Source: Pseudomonas sp. A34-9
Lineage (GTDB): Bacteria; Pseudomonadota; Gammaproteobacteria; Pseudomonadales; Pseudomonadaceae
Assembly: GCF_029543085.1 (NCBI RefSeq)
Contig: NZ_CP119967.1
Location: forward strand, 1,080,501 to 1,144,500
Reading direction: 5' to 3'
DNA: 64,000 nt
The position numbers and the translations under genes are program-made. Shown here piece by piece: positions 35,768 through 44,598 of the stretch. The notes beneath the pieces are model-generated. The model saw only the letters and a list, made by a program, of their open reading frames with translations. It did no database searches and had not been told where the DNA came from. Within the stretch, counting starts at the first letter, position 1; each line of letters opens with the position of its first letter.

Positions 35768-35879
35768 TCTTGAAAAATATTTTCAAATTTGTGGTGAGGT
35801 AAACCCGAGCCCCATCCGTGTAGTGACTGAAACTGCGAGTCATTCGCATCCGTTGCGGTTCTACACAGGTCATTGAGTC

Positions 35880-38309
35880 ATGAAGTCCAGGGCAAAGTCG
35901 GGTTCGGTCAAACAGTGGTTAAGCGTGTCGGCAATGAGTTTTTCGGCACTGGCGTTGTTGCCGATAAACATGGTGCTCGCCGCTGAAAGCGTCAGCAGCC
36001 AGACGCAAAAGCAGTTCAGTTTCGCCTTGGCCGCCAAGCCGCTGCCGCAAGCCTTGAGCGACTTCAGCCGCGTCACCGGGCAGAGCGTGGTCTACACCGA
36101 CGAAGCGCCGTACGGCCTCACGGCGCCGGCAGTCAATGGCCAGATGAGTGCCGAACAGGCGCTGCAACGTCTGCTTAGCGGTTCCGGCCTCAGTTTCCGC
36201 CGCACCGATAGCCACACGCTGGCGCTGGAGCCCAAGCCTACCGAAGGCGCGTTGAACCTCGGTGCCACCACCATCACCTCGATGCGCGACGAGGCGATGA
36301 GCTATCAACCGCCGCAAACCAGTTCGGTGATGCGCTCTTCGGCGTCGTTGCAGGAAGTCCCGCAGACCGTCAACGTCATCCCGGCGCAAGTCATCCGCGA
36401 TCAGGCGCCGCGCAATCTGGATGACGCACTGGCCAACGTCAGCGGTATCACCCAGGGCAACACCTTGGGCAGCACTCAGGATTCGGTGATGACGCGCGGC
36501 TTCGGTGACAACCGCAACGGCTCGATCATGCGCGACGGCATGCCGATCGTGCAGGGCCGCGGCATGAACGCCACGGTTGATCGCGTCGAAGTGCTCAAGG
36601 GCCCGGCCTCGCTGTTGTACGGTATCCAAGACCCGGGTGGCGTGGTCAACATGGTCAGCAAGAAGCCTGAACTGACGCCATACAACGCCCTGACCTTGCG
36701 CGGCTCGACCTACGGCGACGGCAAAAACGGCAGCGGCGGTACCCTCGACAGCACCGGCCCGTTGGGCGATTCCGGGCTGGCTTATCGCATGGTGCTCGAC
36801 CACGAAGATGAAGATTACTGGCGCAATTTCGGCACCCACCGCGAAACCCTGATCGCCCCGTCGCTGGCCTGGTTCGGCGAGAGCACCAAACTGTTGTTCG
36901 CCTACGAGCACCGTGAATTTCTCACGCCGTTCGACCGTGGCACGCTGATCGATCCGCGCACCAATCACCCGTTGGACATCTCGCGTAAAGAACGCCTCGA
37001 CGAGCCGTTCAACAACATGGAAGGCCGTTCGGATCTGTATCACTTTGAAGCCGACCACGACCTCAACGACGACTGGAAAGCGCACTTCGGCTACAGCTGG
37101 AACCGTGAAACCTACGACGCCAGCCAGGTGCGCGTGACCGCCATCGACACCAAAAAGGGCACGCTGACCCGCAGCATGGACGGCACCCAGAATGCGATCA
37201 GCACCGACCGTTTCACCACCGCCAGCCTCGAAGGCAAGGTCAACGTGCTGGGCATGCAGCATGACCTGGTGTTCGGCGTCGATGACGAGTACCGCAAAAT
37301 CTACCGCGAGGACTTGATCCGGCAAAAAAGCCTGACCACGTTCAGCTACCTCAATCCGGTGTATGGCCGTGAAGTTGCCGGCACGACTGTCAGCGCTCCC
37401 GACAGCGCGCAGACCGATGAACTGCGCAGCGATTCGGTGTTCATGCAGGACTCGATTCACCTCAACGACCAGTGGATTCTGGTCGCCGGCGGACGCTTTC
37501 AGGAATACGACCAGTACGCCGGCAAAGGCGTGCCGTTCAAGGCCAACACCGACAGCAACGGCCAGAAGTTCGTACCGCGCGCAGGTCTGGTGTATCGCTA
37601 CACCGACGCCTTGTCGTTCTACGGCAGCTACACCGAATCGTTCAAACCCAACTCGACCATCGCCCCGCTGAGCGGAAGCAGCACCGTGCTCGACGGCAGC
37701 ATCGCGCCGGAAGAAGCCAAGTCGTGGGAACTGGGCGCGCGTCTGGACCTGCCGGGGCGCGTGACCGGCAACATCGCGTTGTTTGACATCAAGAAACGCA
37801 ACGTGCTGGTGGCCAATTCCGAAGGCCCGACGACGATTTACAGCGCCGCCGGCGAGGTGCGTTCGCGCGGTCTGGAAATGGACCTGACCGGTCAACTGAC
37901 GGACCACTGGAGCATGATCGGCAGCTACGCCTACACCGATGCCGAAGTGACCGAAGACCCGGACTACAAAGGCAAGCGCCTGCAGAACGTAGCGAAGAAT
38001 TCCGGCTCGTTGTCGGCGGTGTATGACTTTGGCAGTGTGATCGGTGGCGACCAATTGCGCGTCGGCGCGGGCGCTCGTTACGTCGGTGAGCGTGCGGGTA
38101 ATGCGGTCAACGATTTCGATTTGCCGAGTTACACCGTGGCCGATGCGTTCGCCACTTACGAGACCAAGGTCGAAGGGCAGAAGGTCAAGTTTCAGCTCAA
38201 TGTGAAGAACCTGTTTGATCGCACGTATTACACCTCGGCGGCGAGCCGGTTCTTTGTGTCGATGGGGGATGCGCGGCAGGTTTCGTTGTCCAGCACCCTG
38301 GAGTTTTAA
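35880..38309 (+). CDS. TonB-dependent siderophore receptor with N-terminal signalling domain
   Basis: 809 aa. Signal peptide to about residue 34; secretin/TonB N-terminal domain (about 45-118, QFSFALAAKPLPQALSDFSR) marking it as a transducing receptor; plug domain (SASLQEVPQTVNVIPAQVIR to about 260); beta-barrel with the NLFDRTYY box and C-terminal Phe. The plug and barrel look like ferrichrome/hydroxamate-type receptors, but the ligand cannot be fixed by reading. It pairs with the sigma/anti-sigma genes before it. The start ATG 35880 has a weak ribosome site. Confidence 0.9.
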   Translation: MKSRAKSGSVKQWLSVSAMSFSALALLPINMVLAAESVSSQTQKQFSFALAAKPLPQALSDFSRVTGQSVVYTDEAPYGLTAPAVNGQMSAEQALQRLLSGSGLSFRRTDSHTLALEPKPTEGALNLGATTITSMRDEAMSYQPPQTSSVMRSSASLQEVPQTVNVIPAQVIRDQAPRNLDDALANVSGITQGNTLGSTQDSVMTRGFGDNRNGSIMRDGMPIVQGRGMNATVDRVEVLKGPASLLYGIQDPGGVVNMVSKKPELTPYNALTLRGSTYGDGKNGSGGTLDSTGPLGDSGLAYRMVLDHEDEDYWRNFGTHRETLIAPSLAWFGESTKLLFAYEHREFLTPFDRGTLIDPRTNHPLDISRKERLDEPFNNMEGRSDLYHFEADHDLNDDWKAHFGYSWNRETYDASQVRVTAIDTKKGTLTRSMDGTQNAISTDRFTTASLEGKVNVLGMQHDLVFGVDDEYRKIYREDLIRQKSLTTFSYLNPVYGREVAGTTVSAPDSAQTDELRSDSVFMQDSIHLNDQWILVAGGRFQEYDQYAGKGVPFKANTDSNGQKFVPRAGLVYRYTDALSFYGSYTESFKPNSTIAPLSGSSTVLDGSIAPEEAKSWELGARLDLPGRVTGNIALFDIKKRNVLVANSEGPTTIYSAAGEVRSRGLEMDLTGQLTDHWSMIGSYAYTDAEVTEDPDYKGKRLQNVAKNSGSLSAVYDFGSVIGGDQLRVGAGARYVGERAGNAVNDFDLPSYTVADAFATYETKVEGQKVKFQLNVKNLFDRTYYTSAASRFFVSMGDARQVSLSSTLEF

Positions 38310-38323
38310 GGCAAGATCAAAAG

Positions 38324-38501
38324 CCCCTCACCCTAACCCTCTCCCGGAGGGAGAGGGGACTGACCGTGGGATATTTCAGAGGTACACCGACTTGAACGTG
38401 ATGCTTTGAATCCATAATCGATTCGGTGTTTCAGGTCGACGTAGAGCGCCAGACACCTCGGTCGGCCCCCTCTCCCTCCGGGAGAGGGCTGGGGTGAGGG
38501 G
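38324..38501. repeat. CCCTCACCC element, single-unit copy
   Basis: Starts CCCCTCACCCTAACCCTCTC, ends with the inverted arm (GAGAGGGCTGGGGTGAGGGG). The interior carries CCATAATCGATTCGGTGTTT, the reverse complement of the unit core in the 26711 and 27433 elements. So this is a one-unit copy in opposite orientation, between a receptor gene and a convergent AraC gene. Confidence 0.88.
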
Positions 38502-38509
38502 AGAAGGGC

Positions 38510-39385
38510 TCAACGCAAAAACGCCTGCCGATACTCACCCGGCGTCCCGCCCAACACCTGCTTGAACCGATTAGTGAAATGACTCGCGCTGGCAAAGCCG
38601 CACGCCAGCGCAATCTCACCCAATGGCAACGCCGTCCCGCGCAACAATTCCCGTGCCCGACTCAAGCGCCGCGCCAGCACGTATTGATGCGGCGGCAGGC
38701 CGAAACTGGTGCGAAACATCCGCGCAAAGTGGTATTCCGACAGCGCACACAACCCGGCCAGTTGACCGAGGCTGATCGGCTCGGCCAACTGAGTGTCGAT
38801 GAACTCCACCAATTGCCGACGCTGATGCGGTGCGAGCCCGCCCTTCAAACGCAGACCCTGACGCGCGCCGACCTGACTGAGCAAGGTGTGGCTGATCAGT
38901 TCATGGGCGAGGCTGCTGGTCAGCAAACGTTCGGCGGGTTCGTCCCAGTTCAGCGTCAGCAACTGCCGGAAGCGTTGTGCTTGTTGTGGGTCTTCGAGGA
39001 AGGTCTGCTCGCGCAATTGCATCTCTCGGGGTTCGCGATCGAGCAACGTGACGCAACCGAGGGCAAATTGTTCGGCGCTGAAATACAGATGCGCCAAGCG
39101 AATATCGCCGTTGATCACCCAACCCGATTCATGGTCGGCCGGAAGGATACAGAGCTTGTCCGGCCCGCCTTTTTGCCCGGGTTGATCGCGACGGAAGGTA
39201 CCGGTACCTCCGGCGATGTAGCAGGACAGGGTGTGATGGCTCGGCGCTTCATAATCCTGCGCATCGTGGTGGTTGGTCCACAAAGCGGCAGACAAGCCGT
39301 CGCCGAGCTCGGCGCTGTGCACAAGGCGTGCGTTCGGCGAGCTGTTCAATGCTTGAAAGACTTGCAGGGTATCGATGGCGGCCAT
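38510..39385 (-). CDS. AraC-family transcriptional regulator
   Basis: 291 aa. The C-terminal ~100 residues hold two helix-turn-helix motifs (SLGQLAGLCALSEYHFARMF and LPLGEIALACGFASASHFTN) with the family signature FKQVLGGTPGEYR. The N-terminal cupin-like domain (HTLSCYIAGGTGTFRRD) is of the AraC_binding type. It is divergent from an EamA permease gene 139 nt away, which may be its target. Inducer unknown. Confidence 0.88.
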   Translation of the reverse strand: MAAIDTLQVFQALNSSPNARLVHSAELGDGLSAALWTNHHDAQDYEAPSHHTLSCYIAGGTGTFRRDQPGQKGGPDKLCILPADHESGWVINGDIRLAHLYFSAEQFALGCVTLLDREPREMQLREQTFLEDPQQAQRFRQLLTLNWDEPAERLLTSSLAHELISHTLLSQVGARQGLRLKGGLAPHQRRQLVEFIDTQLAEPISLGQLAGLCALSEYHFARMFRTSFGLPPHQYVLARRLSRARELLRGTALPLGEIALACGFASASHFTNRFKQVLGGTPGEYRQAFLR

Positions 39386-39524
39386 GGTCGGTTCTCTTCA
39401 ACGCCTTGCATCCTACTCCGTAGACACCGCCCTGCCAGCCTGCCGCCAGACAAAAGCGCAAGAATCTGCAAGCGCTCGAACCAGGTCCGGGCTGACACTC
39501 AAGGCCTATCGAGGAGTGTGTGCC

Positions 39525-40427
39525 ATGAACCTGTCGTTGTATTTGTTGACCGTGCTGATCTGGGGCACCACGTGGATTGCCTTGAAATGGCAACTGGGCG
39601 TGGTAGCGATTCCCGTATCGATCGTCTATCGCTTCGGCCTCGCCGCGCTGGTGCTGTTTGCGTTGTTGCTGCTCAGCCGTCGCCTGCAACCGATGAACCG
39701 TCGCGGGCACTTTATCTGCGTGGCTCAGGGGTTGTGTCTGTTCTGCGTCAACTTCATGTGCTTCCTGACCGCCAGTCAATGGATCCCCAGCGGTCTGGTC
39801 GCGGTGGTGTTCTCCACCGCAACGCTGTGGAACGCGCTGAATGCGCGGGTCTTTTTTGGCCAGCGCATCGCGCGCAATGTGCTGCTGGGTGGCGGGCTCG
39901 GGTTGTTTGGGTTGGGCATGTTGTTCTGGCCGGAACTGGCCGGGCATCAGGCCAGCCCGCAAACCTTGCTCGGTCTGGGCCTGGCGTTGTGCGGCACGTT
40001 GTGTTTCTCGGCGGGCAACATGCTCTCGAGCCTGCAACAGAAGGCCGGACTCAGACCGTTGACCACCAATGCCTGGGGCATGGCCTATGGGGCGGCGATG
40101 TTGTCGGTGTGGTGCCTGGTCAAAGGCATTCCATTCGACATGGATTGGAGCCCGCGTTACGTCGGTGCGCTGCTGTATCTGGTGATTCCGGGTTCGGTCA
40201 TCGGTTTTACCGCGTATCTGACGCTGGTCGGGCGCATGGGGCCGGAGCGCGCGGCGTATTGCACGGTGCTGTTCCCGGTGGTGGCGTTGAACGTCTCGGC
40301 GTTTGCTGAAGGTTACCAATGGACAGCGCCGGCGCTGGTCGGGCTGGTATTGGTGATGCTGGGCAATGTGCTGGTGTTTCGCAAACCGAAAGCGCGTGTG
40401 GCGCCGGTGCAGGGAAAGTTGGCCTGA
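39525..40427 (+). CDS. EamA/DMT family permease
   Basis: 300 aa, ten predicted helices in two EamA repeats (first: YLLTVLIWGTTWIALKWQLG; second starts about 150). Drug/metabolite transporter superfamily members mostly export amino acids or other small metabolites; substrate unknown. GAGGAG precedes ATG 39525. The frame is open upstream to 39375 but would lack the first helix at the N-terminus. Divergent AraC gene likely controls it. Confidence 0.88.
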   Translation: MNLSLYLLTVLIWGTTWIALKWQLGVVAIPVSIVYRFGLAALVLFALLLLSRRLQPMNRRGHFICVAQGLCLFCVNFMCFLTASQWIPSGLVAVVFSTATLWNALNARVFFGQRIARNVLLGGGLGLFGLGMLFWPELAGHQASPQTLLGLGLALCGTLCFSAGNMLSSLQQKAGLRPLTTNAWGMAYGAAMLSVWCLVKGIPFDMDWSPRYVGALLYLVIPGSVIGFTAYLTLVGRMGPERAAYCTVLFPVVALNVSAFAEGYQWTAPALVGLVLVMLGNVLVFRKPKARVAPVQGKLA

Positions 40428-40433
40428 AGTAAA

Positions 40434-40456
40434 CGAGCGCTGAACCTCAGCGCTCG
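40434..40456. terminator. Hairpin between the convergent EamA and DUF2165 genes
   Basis: CGAGCGCTGA / TCAGCGCTCG, 10-bp perfect stem with a 3-nt loop, overlapping the DUF2165 stop codon. T-runs on either side are short, so it is a moderate bidirectional terminator. Confidence 0.6.
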
Positions 40457-40956
40457 ACTTTCAAGGTGATGTAAATCATCACCGGGAACATGAAGTCAAC
40501 GATATGACGCGCCCAATCCTTAGCGTTCCATGATTGCGAAGTGTCCATGTCAAACCATTCAACTCCCACGGTTTGCAGGCACACGTAATAAATGAAGATG
40601 GCCGCGAGTATGCCCATGATCGAGAACTTCTTTGCCTCATGGAAGACCTCGGCAGGGGCATTGATATGGCGCAACAACTGATACGTGCCCATCAGGCATA
40701 GCACCGTGTAGATGACTTCCAGGGTGATGATGAACCAGTAGATACGGTGATGAATCATCGGTGATTCGATGGCCCGATACTTGATGGTTTCGCTGGCCGT
40801 GGTGGTGTCCATGCTCAGGATATGGGCCACGTAAATGTAGTTTGAGTCATAGTCGGTGAAGTTGTGGATCATCACCAGCAGGCCAAAGAAACTGATGTAG
40901 GCCATTAATATAACTTTGCTGTAACGGATAAGTTTGTCGGTGGTCAGGGTGTTCAA
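40447..40956 (-). CDS. DUF2165 family membrane protein
   Basis: 169 aa with four predicted membrane helices (KVILMAYISFFGLLVMIHNF, FIITLEVIYTVLCLMGTYQL, FSIMGILAAIFIYYVCLQTV, VDFMFPVMIYITL). The family signatures NFTDYDSN and the Trp/Asp-rich EWFDMDTSQSWNAKDW are present. Function unknown. The start is read as TTG 40956: GGAGAG lies 8 nt upstream and the protein then begins NTLTTDKLIRY, as the family expects; no ATG is available at that point. Codon use is slightly AT-richer than in the neighbours. Confidence 0.82.
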   Translation of the reverse strand: MNTLTTDKLIRYSKVILMAYISFFGLLVMIHNFTDYDSNYIYVAHILSMDTTTASETIKYRAIESPMIHHRIYWFIITLEVIYTVLCLMGTYQLLRHINAPAEVFHEAKKFSIMGILAAIFIYYVCLQTVGVEWFDMDTSQSWNAKDWARHIVDFMFPVMIYITLKVER

Positions 40957-41068
40957 GGTTTTAGCTCTCCATAGCGCTTGTCGATTATTCGGCAGCCAGG
41001 CAGAGCTTATAATGCTGTTGTTTAAATTGGTTTGTTGTTCAATTTCAAGTTGTGTATGGCAATAACTA

Positions 41069-41106
41069 ACGGGCAAGTGCGAGGTTGCACTTGCCCGTAT
41101 TTTTTT
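41069..41106 (+). terminator. Strong intrinsic terminator, plus orientation
   Basis: ACGGGCAAGTGC / GCACTTGCCCGT, 12-bp perfect stem, 6-nt loop, followed by ATTTTTTT. The T-run is on the plus side, yet both flanking genes are on the minus strand; on the minus side only TTAGTTATT follows. It probably works in both directions. Confidence 0.8.
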
Positions 41107-42079
41107 ATCCGCGCCAGACTTGCGGGTTGACCAGATCCTGCGGGCGTTCGCCGAGCAGGGCGCTACGCAGGTTGGCGACTGCACGATTGGCCATGGCTTC
41201 GCGGGTTTCATTTGTCGCCGAGCCGATGTGCGGCAGGGTCACGGCGTTGCTCAGCTGGAACAGCGGCGATTCGGCCAGCGGTTCTTTTTCGTAGACGTCG
41301 AGGCCGGCGCCGCGAATGCGCTTGTTTTGCAGGGCTTCGATCAGTGCCGGTTCATCGACGACCGGGCCACGAGAGATGTTGACCAGGATGGCGCTCGGCT
41401 TCATCAGGGCCAGTTCGCGGTGGCTGATCAGGTGGCGGGTCTTGTCGCTGAGTGGCACCACCAGGCAGACGAAGTCGGCTTCGGCGAGCAGTTGGTCGAG
41501 GCTGCGAAATTGCGCGCCGAGTTCCTGTTCGAGTTCAGTCTTGCGGCTGTTACCGCTGTAGATGATCGGCATGTTGAAGCCCAAGCGTCCACGGCGGGCG
41601 ACGGCGGCGCCGATGTTGCCCATGCCGACGATGCCAAGGGTTTTGCCGTGCACGTCAGTGCCGAACAGCGGGGCGCCGACGCTGGCTTGCCATTGGCCGG
41701 CCTTGGTCCAGGCGTCGAGTTCGGCGACGCGGCGGGCGCTGCTCATGATCAGGGTGAAGGCGAGGTCGGCGGTGCTTTCGGTGAGTACGTCGGGGGTGTT
41801 GGTGAGCATGATCCCGCGTTGGTTGAAGTAGTCGAGGTCGTAGTTGTCGTAGCCGACGGAGACGCTGGAGACCACTTCGAGTTTTGTCGCGTTTTCGAGT
41901 TGGGCCTGGCCTAGTTTGCGGCCGACGCCGATGAGGCCGTGGGCGTGGGGGAGGGCTTCGTTGAATTGGGCGTTGATGTCGCCGGCTTTTGGGTTGGGGA
42001 CGATGACGTCGAACTCTTGTTGCAGGCGTTCGATCATGGGCGGGGTGATGCGGCTGAAGGCCAGGACAGTTTTTTTCAT
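41105..42079 (-). CDS. ghrB: D-isomer-specific 2-hydroxyacid dehydrogenase (GhrB/2-ketogluconate reductase type)
   Basis: 324 aa, cytoplasmic. NAD(P)-binding motif GIVGMGNIGAAVARR (about 150-165); catalytic Arg in NISRGPVVDE, Glu in EKEP and His in LPHIGSATNETR. The pattern is of the GhrB/TkrA subgroup, reducing glyoxylate, hydroxypyruvate or 2-ketogluconate with NADPH. Exact substrate preference is not decidable here. Start ATG 42079 (MKKTVLAFSRI) is preferred over the upstream ATG 42115. Confidence 0.85.
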   Translation of the reverse strand: MKKTVLAFSRITPPMIERLQQEFDVIVPNPKAGDINAQFNEALPHAHGLIGVGRKLGQAQLENATKLEVVSSVSVGYDNYDLDYFNQRGIMLTNTPDVLTESTADLAFTLIMSSARRVAELDAWTKAGQWQASVGAPLFGTDVHGKTLGIVGMGNIGAAVARRGRLGFNMPIIYSGNSRKTELEQELGAQFRSLDQLLAEADFVCLVVPLSDKTRHLISHRELALMKPSAILVNISRGPVVDEPALIEALQNKRIRGAGLDVYEKEPLAESPLFQLSNAVTLPHIGSATNETREAMANRAVANLRSALLGERPQDLVNPQVWRG

Positions 42080-42189
42080 CGTTTTTGGCTCTTGTTCGGG
42101 CTTGATACCAAGCACGCTAACATTTCTGCCTTGGGGTTGTCTTGGCGGCCTCTGGGCCGACCAGGCTTTGGGTGGTTTTGTGTGTATAT

Positions 42190-42278
42190 CCGTTTTTTGG
42201 GTGATGGCGGGTTAGGGTTCCGCCCTTACGGCGGGTCACTTTTTCCAGACGCCGAAAAAGTAACCAAAAAGGCTTGCT
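42190..42278. repeat. Left part of an intergenic repeat interrupted by the insertion sequence
   Basis: GGGTTCCGCCCTTACGGCGG followed by GTCACTTTTTCCAGACGCCG and an AAAAAGTAACCAAAAAGGCT stretch. I recall this block as a recurrent intergenic sequence of pseudomonads; its continuation resumes after the insertion sequence at about 43604. Confidence 0.55.
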
Positions 42279-43603
42279 GGTATGACTCACCCACATAGGT
42301 AACAAAACAGTTCAAGCACATAGGTAACAGTTTTTAACTGGCACTGGTCGATTCCGAGGATCTGACCATGCCGTGGCGAGAGCTGAAACCTATGGACCTT
42401 AAAGTGATGTTCATCGCCGACTATCTGTCCGGTCGGCTCAACTTCAGTCAACTCTGTGCGGCTCACAGCATCAGTCGCAAGACTGGCTACAAGTGGGTGG
42501 CCCGCTACAACGCGGACAGCATCAATGGCTTGGCGGAGTGCAGTCGCAAGCGTCATTCTCAAGCACAGGCTGTGCCGTTTGCGGTCAAAGAAGCCATTCT
42601 TGAGCTGCGGCGCCAAGGTCAAACCACGCCGGGCCCGAAAAAGATCCAGACAGCCCTGCAAGAGCGGTTTCCAGATCAGCCGCCGCCCTCCAAAACCACG
42701 ATCTACAACGTGCTTAAAAAAGCGGGGCTAGTGGTGTCTCGACGGTTGCGTCAGCGTGTCGCTGTCTATCCAAAACCACTCCAGAAAGCCGACCTTCCTA
42801 ATCAGCTCTGGAGCGCTGATTACAAAGGCCAATACCTGACAGGAGACGGTGTCTGGTGTTACCCGTTGACGGTAATGGATCACGCCAGTCGATTTTTACT
42901 GGCTTGTGAAAGTATGCCGAGCACGACTTTCAAGGACGCCAAAGCCACCTTCGAACGGTTATTTAAGACGTATGGGATGCCTGAGCGGATCCGCACTGAT
43001 AACGGTGTCCCTTTTGCCAGCGGCGGGCGTGCGGGGTTATCACAATTATCCATTTGGTGGGCTCGTCTAGGCATCATTCATGAGCGGACTCAACCTGGGC
43101 GACCTGAGCAAAACGGACGGCATGAACGCATGCACCGCACGCTTAAAAGTACATTGCCAAGACCGCCGGAAATTGAGTGGGGAGCTCAGCAGAAGCATTT
43201 TGATCTGTTCATGCAGCACTATAATCATGAGCGTTTTCATGAGGCATTGGGGCAGAAAACCCCGGCCTCTTGCTACATCAGCTCTTCACGGGTATTTCCG
43301 AGAAAGTTGCCGGAGATGAAATACCCCAGCCATGTTGAGGCATACCGAACGGACTCCAACGGCGTAGTGAACAAAGGAAGGCTCAGAATCTATGTGGGCT
43401 ATGTCCTGAAACATCAGATAGTCGGATTGGAGAGCATCAGCGAGGGTGTTTGGGACATCATCTTTGGGCCTGTTCTACTGGGACGTGTTGATGAACGAGA
43501 CGCTAAGGATGGTTATCTGACGCTCAAAGTAATCAAAAATAAGTGATCAGGTGTTACCCATGTGCCTGAACTTAACTGTTACCTATGTGGTTGTCCCGTT
43601 CAT
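42279..43603 (+). mobile_element. IS481-family insertion sequence
   Basis: One transposase gene between imperfect inverted ends. Each end carries two copies of the ACATAGGTAACA box spaced 25 nt apart (left 42293 and 42318; right, inverted, 43552-43563 and 43577-43588). The outermost bases are uncertain: the box pairs are sure, and outside them GCT at 42276-42278 and 43604-43606 could be a 3-bp target duplication. It has landed inside an older intergenic repeat. Confidence 0.85.
42368..43546 (+). CDS. IS481-family transposase
   Basis: 392 aa. N-terminal helix-turn-helix (LNFSQLCAAHSISRKTGYKW, about 25-45), then an rve-type integrase core. The DDE residues are at D151 (WSADYKG), D211 (RTDNGVPF) and E247 (GRPEQNGRHERMH), with 35 residues between the last two, as in IS481. 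C-terminal domain complete to LKVIKNK; no frameshift seen, so the element may be active. GAGGAT precedes ATG 42368. Confidence 0.93.
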   Translation: MPWRELKPMDLKVMFIADYLSGRLNFSQLCAAHSISRKTGYKWVARYNADSINGLAECSRKRHSQAQAVPFAVKEAILELRRQGQTTPGPKKIQTALQERFPDQPPPSKTTIYNVLKKAGLVVSRRLRQRVAVYPKPLQKADLPNQLWSADYKGQYLTGDGVWCYPLTVMDHASRFLLACESMPSTTFKDAKATFERLFKTYGMPERIRTDNGVPFASGGRAGLSQLSIWWARLGIIHERTQPGRPEQNGRHERMHRTLKSTLPRPPEIEWGAQQKHFDLFMQHYNHERFHEALGQKTPASCYISSSRVFPRKLPEMKYPSHVEAYRTDSNGVVNKGRLRIYVGYVLKHQIVGLESISEGVWDIIFGPVLLGRVDERDAKDGYLTLKVIKNK

Positions 43604-43940
43604 GCTCCTACGTGCGGCCCGCTCGCTGGGGCTCGGGGTTCCTTCGCTCCGGGATCGATCCGGGCGCAGCGCCTACGGTTTGCTTCGCTGCACCTCCTCT
43701 CGCTGTGTTTGGCTGCGCCAAACGGTCGCTGCGCTCCCACGCCCGGATCGATCCCTGCGCTCAGCCTTCCGACGTCGCCCGTGGATCAAGATCAAGAGCT
43801 GCAGCCGAGCTAACGCTCATCCTGTTGAGTGGTGAGAGCCGATGGGGTGGAGATGGCGCTGCTTGAAGAAAAGCGGACGCAGCAAGGCGGCGTCCTCAAA
43901 CAATGGAGTTCATAAGTTTTATTTGATAATCATCGAGCTA
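43604..43940. repeat. Right part of the interrupted intergenic repeat, and gene-free stretch
   Basis: Continues the block cut at 42278 with GCTCCTACGTGCGGCCCGCT. It contains GGGATCGATCCGGGCG (about 43650) and an inverted partner CGCCCGGATCGATCCC (about 43740), making a long imperfect stem. Short open frames here are by-products of the repeat. From about 43815 to 43940 nothing further is seen. Confidence 0.5.
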
Positions 43941-43947
43941 TCAGTTG

Positions 43948-44442
43948 CTAATCATTAATGATGAGTCCGGATGCGAATAAGCTGACATTGTCGATGCTGA
44001 TGTTTGCTTTCCCGTTTTTTTGTGCGAGTTTGATGTTGTGAAGTCGCGCCAGCAACGTGCCGTGGTTCTTGTCAAAGACAATATACACAAAACCTTCGTT
44101 ATCTCTGACACCCTCGAATGCAGGAGTGTCATAGTCATAATTTTCGGCGTATTGAATAACACCGATGCGGCTCTCTTCGTTAAAGTAATGCTCTCCATCG
44201 GGTAGATCGTATGGAAAGGTAAAAAAAATAGTTTTGCCGTAGGGGTTTTTGTTTCGATCTGGATCCGTAGCTAAAACAATGACGGTTTTTTCTGTAACCG
44301 AAAAACTGGAAATCTTTAAGTCAATTTCATTGCTGGTACGTTGCCCTAAAGTTCCTTTGGCGAAATCAGTGCCTGAACTGGTTTCTGTAATGTTTTTAAC
44401 AAGGCTTGCATCTGAATTGCGTTTCTTGAGGAAGTCGAGCAT
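43948..44442 (-). CDS. Hypothetical protein, AT-rich gene
   Basis: 164 aa, not recognised. No signal peptide or membrane helix; short Lys-rich N-terminus (MLDFLKKRNSDAS) then a beta-rich body (LKISSFSVTEKTVIVLATD, KTIFFTFPYDLPDG, VYIVFDKNHGTLLARLHNIK) ending SGLIIND. It could be a small beta-sandwich protein. ATG 44442 is chosen because AAGG lies 8 nt upstream; GTG 44451 is the alternative. Codon use is clearly AT-richer than the surroundings, and it sits next to an insertion sequence and repeats, which suggests recent gain. Confidence 0.7.
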   Translation of the reverse strand: MLDFLKKRNSDASLVKNITETSSGTDFAKGTLGQRTSNEIDLKISSFSVTEKTVIVLATDPDRNKNPYGKTIFFTFPYDLPDGEHYFNEESRIGVIQYAENYDYDTPAFEGVRDNEGFVYIVFDKNHGTLLARLHNIKLAQKNGKANISIDNVSLFASGLIIND

Positions 44443-44598
44443 TTTGTGCACCTTCTGAGTGGGTAATATGCAGCCTTAGTTTTTCTTAATTCAGAAAGGT
44501 TGGTAACTGTCACATTTGACAGGTTCTTAGCTCGTTTCGCGATATAGGCAATAGCCAATAATCAGGCAAGTTTGCGAGTAAGCGTTTTGGCTCCCCTG

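Noticed and set aside
35798..35819. Iron-starvation sigma promoter (TAAA...CGT) upstream of the siderophore receptor
   Set aside because: The spacing between TAAA and CGT is about 13 nt, not the ~16-17 expected; kept only as a weak possibility.
35919..38054. 711-codon open frame opposite the siderophore receptor
   Set aside because: Antisense shadow; Val/Arg/His-rich with no recognisable domain.
43604..43866. Several short plus-strand frames right of the insertion sequence
   Set aside because: They lie in the recurrent intergenic repeat and differ only by frame; no start signal or family.
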